This document shows, piece by piece, positions 34,290-34,841 of a stretch of DNA of 34,841 nt; within the stretch, counting starts at the first letter, position 1, and each line of letters begins with the position of its first letter. The notes beneath the pieces were generated by a model. The model was not told the DNA's origin. It did not search any database and saw only the letters and a program-made list of their open reading frames with translations. Source of the DNA: an uncultured Bryobacteraceae bacterium (GTDB taxonomy: Bacteria > Acidobacteriota > Terriglobia > Bryobacterales > Bryobacteraceae); NCBI GenBank assembly GCA_938003835.1, contig CALKXJ010000029.1, forward strand, positions 1 to 34,841. The letters run 5' to 3'. The translations under genes were made by a program, and so were the position numbers.

Positions 34290-34841
34290 ATGAAGCGTGG
34301 CACTCCTGAGCACCCCAAAATGAGGGCCTTGTGCCGGTTGCTCAACATACAGTGTCCGACCGCTGTCGGGATCATGGAGCTCCTGTGGCATTTCACAGCC
34401 AGGTTTGCCCCGGCTGGAGACATCGGACGGTATAAGAACGAGGAGATTGCAGCCGCAGTCGGATGGTTCGATGACCGTCCGCCCGATGAACTGATTGATG
34501 CTCTCATCGCATGCAGGTGGCTAGACAGAGACGACAAGCATAGGCTGCTGGTTCATGACTGGCCAGAGCATTGCGAGGATTCCGTCCACATGCACTTGGC
34601 TAGGCGCGGAATGCTATTTGCTGACGGCACCGCCCCAAAGCGCTCTCGTATGGCGAAACGTGAGCGCACGACGACAGCACAGTGTGCGCACGCTGACGGA
34701 ACAGAGTCAGCACAGTGTGCGCACGGCGTGCGCACAGAGTCAGCACAGTGTGCGCACGAAGACAGCACTAGCCGTAGCCATAGCCGTAGCCGTAGCCAGA
34801 GCCATAAGCCAGAGCCGGCAGCCATAGCCGTAGCCGGAGCC
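34290..34841 (+). CDS. Phage-type replication/helix-turn-helix protein, 3' end outside the window
   Basis: The frame is open from 34290 to the right edge (184 codons, no stop). Upstream is GGAGGTGAT, an almost complete anti-Shine-Dalgarno match, making ATG 34290 more likely than the ATG one codon before. The N-terminal 110 residues (MKRGTPEHPKMRALCRLL, GIMELLWHFTARFAPAGDIG, EIAAAVGW, LIDALIACRWLDRD, LLVHDWPEHCEDSVHMHLARRG) look like winged-helix proteins encoded in phage and plasmid replication modules. Residues 129-157 hold three 11-residue repeats with the core AQCAH, and a Ser/Arg-rich, then Pro/Ala-rich tail follows. ATA, CTA, AGA and AGG codons are more frequent than in the genes to the left, suggesting transfer. 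The function is inferred from architecture only. Confidence 0.65.
   Translation, partial: MKRGTPEHPKMRALCRLLNIQCPTAVGIMELLWHFTARFAPAGDIGRYKNEEIAAAVGWFDDRPPDELIDALIACRWLDRDDKHRLLVHDWPEHCEDSVHMHLARRGMLFADGTAPKRSRMAKRERTTTAQCAHADGTESAQCAHGVRTESAQCAHEDSTSRSHSRSRSQSHKPEPAAIAVAGA
34675..34757 (+). repeat. Three iteron-like repeats with a 33-bp period
   Basis: The 17-base word CAGCACAGTGTGCGCAC occurs at 34675-34691, 34708-34724 and 34741-34757, exactly 33 bases apart. Copies two and three share a longer 24-base unit that begins ACAGAGT. Each carries the palindrome GTGCGCAC at its end. They lie inside the replication-type gene and keep its reading frame. Confidence 0.9.
34770..34841 (+). repeat. 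Degenerate AGCCNN hexanucleotide tract
   Basis: From 34770 to the window edge the sequence is built from AGCC followed by two variable bases (GT, AT, AG or GG), six units in register and then further units offset by single extra bases at two places. In the frame of the surrounding gene the tract therefore reads first as Ser-Arg/His, then as Lys/Glu-Pro, then as Ala-x. It continues beyond the window. Confidence 0.85.

Overview
The window is a G+C-rich bacterial chromosome segment. Its centre is a complete, tightly packed division and cell-wall (dcw) cluster, and its right end runs into probably foreign DNA. The gene set suggests Acidobacteriota, perhaps the Bryobacterales/Solibacter side: a dcw cluster without murB or ddl, a Gld-type ABC system, a citryl-CoA lyase-like protein, and a very large secreted protein with SBBP beta-propeller repeats. 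This placement is inferred from family knowledge, not from a search.

Left part (1-3395, minus strand). A promoter near 3380 drives a periplasmic SurA-DsbA fusion, then a small secreted/membrane protein of unknown function, then a secreted protein that is now a pseudogene. The last is cut off by an IS1380-family insertion whose transposase is itself dead (in-frame stop plus frameshift) and runs off the left edge. Facing the other way is a secreted CehA/McbA-type PHP metallohydrolase (3624-6086), closed by a strong hairpin terminator.

Centre (6381-22640, plus strand). A near-consensus promoter (TTGACA, 17 bp, GATAAT) opens mraZ-rsmH-ftsL-ftsI-murE-murF-mraY-murD-ftsW-murG-murC-ftsQ-ftsA-ftsZ. 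Genes overlap or lie within about 40 bp of each other, so one polycistronic unit is likely. Together they make UDP-MurNAc-pentapeptide (MurC, D, E, F), pass it to lipid (MraY, MurG), polymerise and crosslink it at the septum (FtsW, FtsI), and build the divisome (FtsL, Q, A, Z). The MurE DNPR motif predicts meso-diaminopimelate peptidoglycan.

After ftsZ come a citryl-CoA lyase/citrate-synthase-like gene with an unusual active-site loop, and a three-gene ABC unit: an ATPase, a fused permease plus GldG-like protein, and a DUF4340 protein. A 1743-residue secreted protein follows: seven SBBP repeats, five tandem 147-residue repeats, and a right-handed beta-helix.

Right end (33.7-34.84 kb). A small protein of unknown, possibly phage-related, function precedes tRNA-Arg(TCT). 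Beyond the tRNA the codon use changes (ATA, AGG, CTA, AGA) and a phage-type replication gene starts behind a near-perfect Shine-Dalgarno. It carries three 33-bp-period repeats inside its coding sequence and then a hexanucleotide repeat tract at the window edge. This looks like the edge of an integrated element that used the tRNA gene as its attachment site.
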